Origin: Limimaricola sp.
GTDB taxonomy: Bacteria > Pseudomonadota > Alphaproteobacteria > Rhodobacterales > Rhodobacteraceae
Assembly: GCF_016125575.1 (NCBI RefSeq)
Contig: NZ_WGLM01000005.1
Location: forward strand, 186,001-250,000
Direction: 5' to 3'
DNA length: 64,000 nt
Shown one piece after another: positions 61,557 through 64,000 of the stretch (position 1 is the stretch's first letter; the number at the start of each line of letters is the position of its first letter). The notes beneath the pieces were generated by a model. It was not told the DNA's origin. It ran no database searches and worked only from the letters and a program-made list of their open reading frames with translations. Position numbers and translations under genes: made by a program.

Positions 61557-62596
61557 CCTGCGCGCTGCAGCATCCCGTAAAGGTCCCGCGGATCGTCCGG
61601 ATCGGCCAGCATGTCCAGATCATCATAGAACCGTGTGCCCTTGATGCGGGCATGAACGTAGCGCAGCACGCTGAAATCCTCGATCGCGAAACCTACGCTG
61701 TCAAAAAGCGTAACCTGTGCGGCATCGGTCCGCCCCGGCGCGGTGCCCGCCATGACACGCCACAGCTCCGTCACCGGATGATCGGGGTCAAGCTGCTGGA
61801 TTTCACCCTCGACGCGGGTCTGGGGCGGATACTCAACGAAAATCTCCGAACGCATCAGGATGTCGCGGTGCAGTTCCGTCTTGCCGGGGCAATCGCCGCC
61901 CACGGCGTTGATGTGAACGCCTGCGCCAACCATGTTATCGGTCAGGATGGTCTGGTTGCGCTTGTCGGCGGTCACCGTGGTGACGATCTGCGCGCCCTCG
62001 ATTGCCTGTTCGGGCGAGGTACAGCTGACCACGCGCAGGCCCGTCCCGGCGAGGTTGGCCGCGCATTTCGCGGTTGCGGTCGGGTCGATGTCATAAAGCC
62101 GCACGGTGTCGATGCCGCAGACCGCCTGGAAGGCAAGACACTGAAACTCGGACTGCGCGCCGTTGCCGATCACGGCCATTGTCCGCGCGCCTTTCGGCGC
62201 AAGGTGGCTGGCCGCAAGCGCCGACATCGCCGCTGTGCGCAGCGCGGTCAGCATGGTCATCTCGGTCAGTAGAATGGGATAGCCCGTCGCGACATCTGCC
62301 AGCAGGCCGAAGGCGGTGACAGTCTGCAGCCCCTCTTTCATGTTCTTGGGGTGGCCGTTGACGTATTTGAAGCCGTAATGCGCCTTGTCGGCCGTCGGCA
62401 TCAGCTCGATCACGCCCACGTCGGAATGGCTCGCCACGCGTGGGGTCTTGTCGAATTCTTCCCAGCGCAGGAAATCGGCCTCGATCGCTGCGGCAAGGTC
62501 GCGCAGCACCTGTGCCAGACCGATATGGCGCACCAGCCCCATCATGTTCTGCACCGAAACGAAGGGAACCAGCGCAAGGCGCGAGGGCGGTGTCAT
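61553..62596 (-). CDS. Ornithine cyclodeaminase
   Basis: A 347-residue NAD-dependent enzyme of the ornithine cyclodeaminase/mu-crystallin family. TEMTMLTALRTAAMSALAA with the substrate Arg/Lys region, a Rossmann segment MAVIGNGAQSEFQ near 135-147, and INAVGGDCPGKTELH are present. It converts ornithine to proline and ammonia. Arginase is directly upstream with a 4-base overlap, giving arginine to ornithine to proline. Confidence 0.93.
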   Translation of the reverse strand: MTPPSRLALVPFVSVQNMMGLVRHIGLAQVLRDLAAAIEADFLRWEEFDKTPRVASHSDVGVIELMPTADKAHYGFKYVNGHPKNMKEGLQTVTAFGLLADVATGYPILLTEMTMLTALRTAAMSALAASHLAPKGARTMAVIGNGAQSEFQCLAFQAVCGIDTVRLYDIDPTATAKCAANLAGTGLRVVSCTSPEQAIEGAQIVTTVTADKRNQTILTDNMVGAGVHINAVGGDCPGKTELHRDILMRSEIFVEYPPQTRVEGEIQQLDPDHPVTELWRVMAGTAPGRTDAAQVTLFDSVGFAIEDFSVLRYVHARIKGTRFYDDLDMLADPDDPRDLYGMLQRAG

Positions 62597-63522
62597 GCGA
62601 AGCTCCGTGTCGGGCGGTCGAAGATGCGCCGTCCCAGCAACGAGGCTGCCAGGTCGACCATCACCGACGCGGTGCGCCCACGATCGTCAAGGAAGGGGTT
62701 CAACTCGACAAGGTCGAGCGAGCAGACAAGACCGTAATCGCAGAGCATCTCCATCACGAGATGCGCCTCGCGCATGGTGGCGCCACCGGGGACGGTGGTC
62801 CCTACGGCGGGGGCAACCGAAGGGTCTAGGAAATCGACATCAAGCGAGACGTGAAGCAGGCCATCGGCCGCCTCGACCTTTTCAAGGAAGGCCTCAAGCG
62901 GTGCGCGGATGCCCTGTTCGTCGATCATCCGCATGTCCACGCGCACGACATCGGATTCCTCCAGCGCAATCCGTTCCGGCCCGTCAACCGATCGCAGGCC
63001 AATCATGCAGACGTGGTCCTGCGGCACGACGGCGGGCAGGGGCGGAAACGCCTCGAACCCATCACGTCCCGTCAGATAGCCCACCGGTGTGCCGTGCAGG
63101 TTGCCACTATCTGACGTCAGCGGCGTGTGAAAATCGCTATGCGCATCCAGCCACAGTACGAAAAGCGGCTTGCCCAGCCGTTCGGCGTGGGCAGCCATTC
63201 CGGCGACCGAGCCCAAAGAGAGTGCATGATCGCCGCCCATGAAAATTGGCATGCCGTGGGCCGCGGCCTCTTGCGCCGCACGCATCAGCGCGCGCGTCCA
63301 GCCGACGTTCTGGTCCAGTTCCCAGACCAGCGGGTTGGACGAAGGCGCGACGGTGACTGCGTCAGGGGCGATGTTGCCCATGTCGGTGACGGGGTGGCCG
63401 AGAGCCGAGATCGCCTCGGCCAGTCCGGCGGTGCGGTAGGCGTCGGGGCCCATCAGGCAGCCGCGGCGGCGCTTGCCGCAGTCAACCGGGGAACCGATCA
63501 GGATGATGTTCTGTTGTGTCAT
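62593..63522 (-). CDS. rocF: Arginase
   Basis: A 309-residue dinuclear manganese hydrolase that makes ornithine and urea from arginine. Metal motifs GGDHALSLG, DAHSDFH and SLDVDFLDP are all complete. IGSPVDCGKRRRGCLMGPDAYR at the N-terminus favours arginase over agmatinase. The ATG at 63522 is preferred; the frame is open upstream to 63705. It probably shares a promoter region with the divergent Lrp gene. Confidence 0.93.
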   Translation of the reverse strand: MTQQNIILIGSPVDCGKRRRGCLMGPDAYRTAGLAEAISALGHPVTDMGNIAPDAVTVAPSSNPLVWELDQNVGWTRALMRAAQEAAAHGMPIFMGGDHALSLGSVAGMAAHAERLGKPLFVLWLDAHSDFHTPLTSDSGNLHGTPVGYLTGRDGFEAFPPLPAVVPQDHVCMIGLRSVDGPERIALEESDVVRVDMRMIDEQGIRAPLEAFLEKVEAADGLLHVSLDVDFLDPSVAPAVGTTVPGGATMREAHLVMEMLCDYGLVCSLDLVELNPFLDDRGRTASVMVDLAASLLGRRIFDRPTRSFA

Positions 63523-63608
63523 GGCGTCGTTATCTTTCCGTTTTGAGGATGGTGAAAGCGGGTATTTCGTGCAAAAAGGGTCGTCATTGCCCGAAAAGGA
63601 CAGCCCAT

Positions 63609-64000
63609 ATGGACGAACTGGATCAACGTCTGCTGGCAGCGCTGAAGCGTGACGGGCGCGCCACGCTGTCAGAGCTCGCGGCCGATCTGGACGTGACACG
63701 AACAACGGTGCGCGCGCGCATGGCGCGGCTGGTTGATGGCGGCGAGATTGCGGGGTTCACCGTGATGACCCGCGCCGACGTCGCGGCCAGCCCGGTGCGC
63801 GGGTTGATGATGTTGGGCATCGAGGGGCGCGGCACCGAGAAGATCATGTCGCGTCTGGCGGGCCTGCCGCAGGTGACGGCGGTGCATTCCACCAATGGCA
63901 GTTGGGACCTGATCGTCGAGATCGGCACGCAGACGCTGGAACAGCTGGACGAGGTGCTATTCGCCGTGCGCCGGATCGAAGGGGTGACGCGGAGCGAGAC
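63609..64000 (+). CDS. Lrp/AsnC-family transcriptional regulator (3' end beyond window)
   Basis: Starts at ATG 63609; 130 codons are visible with no stop. The N-terminal helix-turn-helix reads LDQRLLAALKRDGRATLSEL then LDVTRTTVRARMARL. The RAM ligand-binding domain follows (VRGLMMLGIEGRG, then SWDLIVEIGT). Divergent from arginase and ornithine cyclodeaminase across an 86-bp gap; by analogy with PutR/BkdR-type regulators it probably senses arginine or ornithine and controls them. That link is inferred from position. Confidence 0.93.
   Translation, partial: MDELDQRLLAALKRDGRATLSELAADLDVTRTTVRARMARLVDGGEIAGFTVMTRADVAASPVRGLMMLGIEGRGTEKIMSRLAGLPQVTAVHSTNGSWDLIVEIGTQTLEQLDEVLFAVRRIEGVTRSE

Overview
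The window is a stretch of high-GC alphaproteobacterial chromosome, almost certainly Rhodobacterales (Roseobacter/Rhodobacter group). The inference rests on gene content and order: a CtrA/SciP pair and a ChpT phosphotransferase, OlsB-OlsA, GluQRS, TrmFO, rplU-rpmA-GNATs-obgE-proBA, and a GTTC-N7-GTTC motif of the alphaproteobacterial LexA type. Nearly all of it is core chromosome. The exception is the first ~3.8 kb, which is lower in GC and looks like accessory DNA ending at the 3' end of a tRNA-Ser gene.

Layout. 1-3.8 kb: truncated KAP-family P-loop NTPase, decayed IS5-type insertion sequence, unassigned DNA, tRNA-Ser(CGA). 3.9-7.3 kb: TPR-sulfotransferase, secreted DUF2059-like protein, small lipoprotein. 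7.3-13.8 kb: ribosomal proteins L21/L27, an array of four GNAT domains in three genes, obgE, proB, proA. 13.8-23.4 kb: chpT, DUF3553, ornithine-lipid genes olsBA, a ThiE-like gene, TfoX-N protein, trmJ, ctaA, M32 carboxypeptidase, enoyl-CoA hydratase, thioesterase, rplM-rpsI. 23.4-31.7 kb: ssb and a peptide-type ABC transporter operon (Tat-exported binding protein, two permeases, one fused double ATPase) next to an AraC regulator. 31.7-44.9 kb: miaA, then an envelope and isoprenoid superoperon (pyrH, frr, uppS, cdsA, dxr, rseP, bamA, skp-like, fabZ, lpxA, lpxI, lpxB). 45-52 kb: mnmA, sciP, ctrA, ligA, recG and a small membrane protein gene behind a LexA box. 52-60.4 kb: NifU-like protein, hisI, gluQRS, methyltransferase, trmFO, two predicted beta-barrel proteins, gyrA. 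60.5-64 kb: usg-like, DUF883 and holin-like small proteins, then ornithine cyclodeaminase, arginase and a divergent Lrp/AsnC regulator cut by the window end.

Themes. The 32.7-44.9 kb block makes undecaprenyl-PP, phospholipid precursor CDP-DAG, MEP-pathway isoprenoids and lipid A, and assembles outer-membrane proteins. ChpT, SciP and CtrA belong to one cell-cycle control circuit. Arginase and ornithine cyclodeaminase form a two-step arginine-to-proline route, probably under the adjacent Lrp regulator.

Most promising unexplained items: (1) a 43-residue single-pass membrane protein behind a perfect GTTC-N7-GTTC box, a candidate SOS-induced division inhibitor, followed by ~190 nt of hairpin-rich DNA ending in a terminator; (2) a dispersed repeat made of a GC hairpin placed right after a stop codon plus a conserved GGAGTATTT tail, three copies; (3) the KAP NTPase next to tRNA-Ser; (4) three TCCACAG direct repeats at an exact 12-bp period before bamA; (5) two perfect inverted repeats between the AraC gene and the ABC operon.
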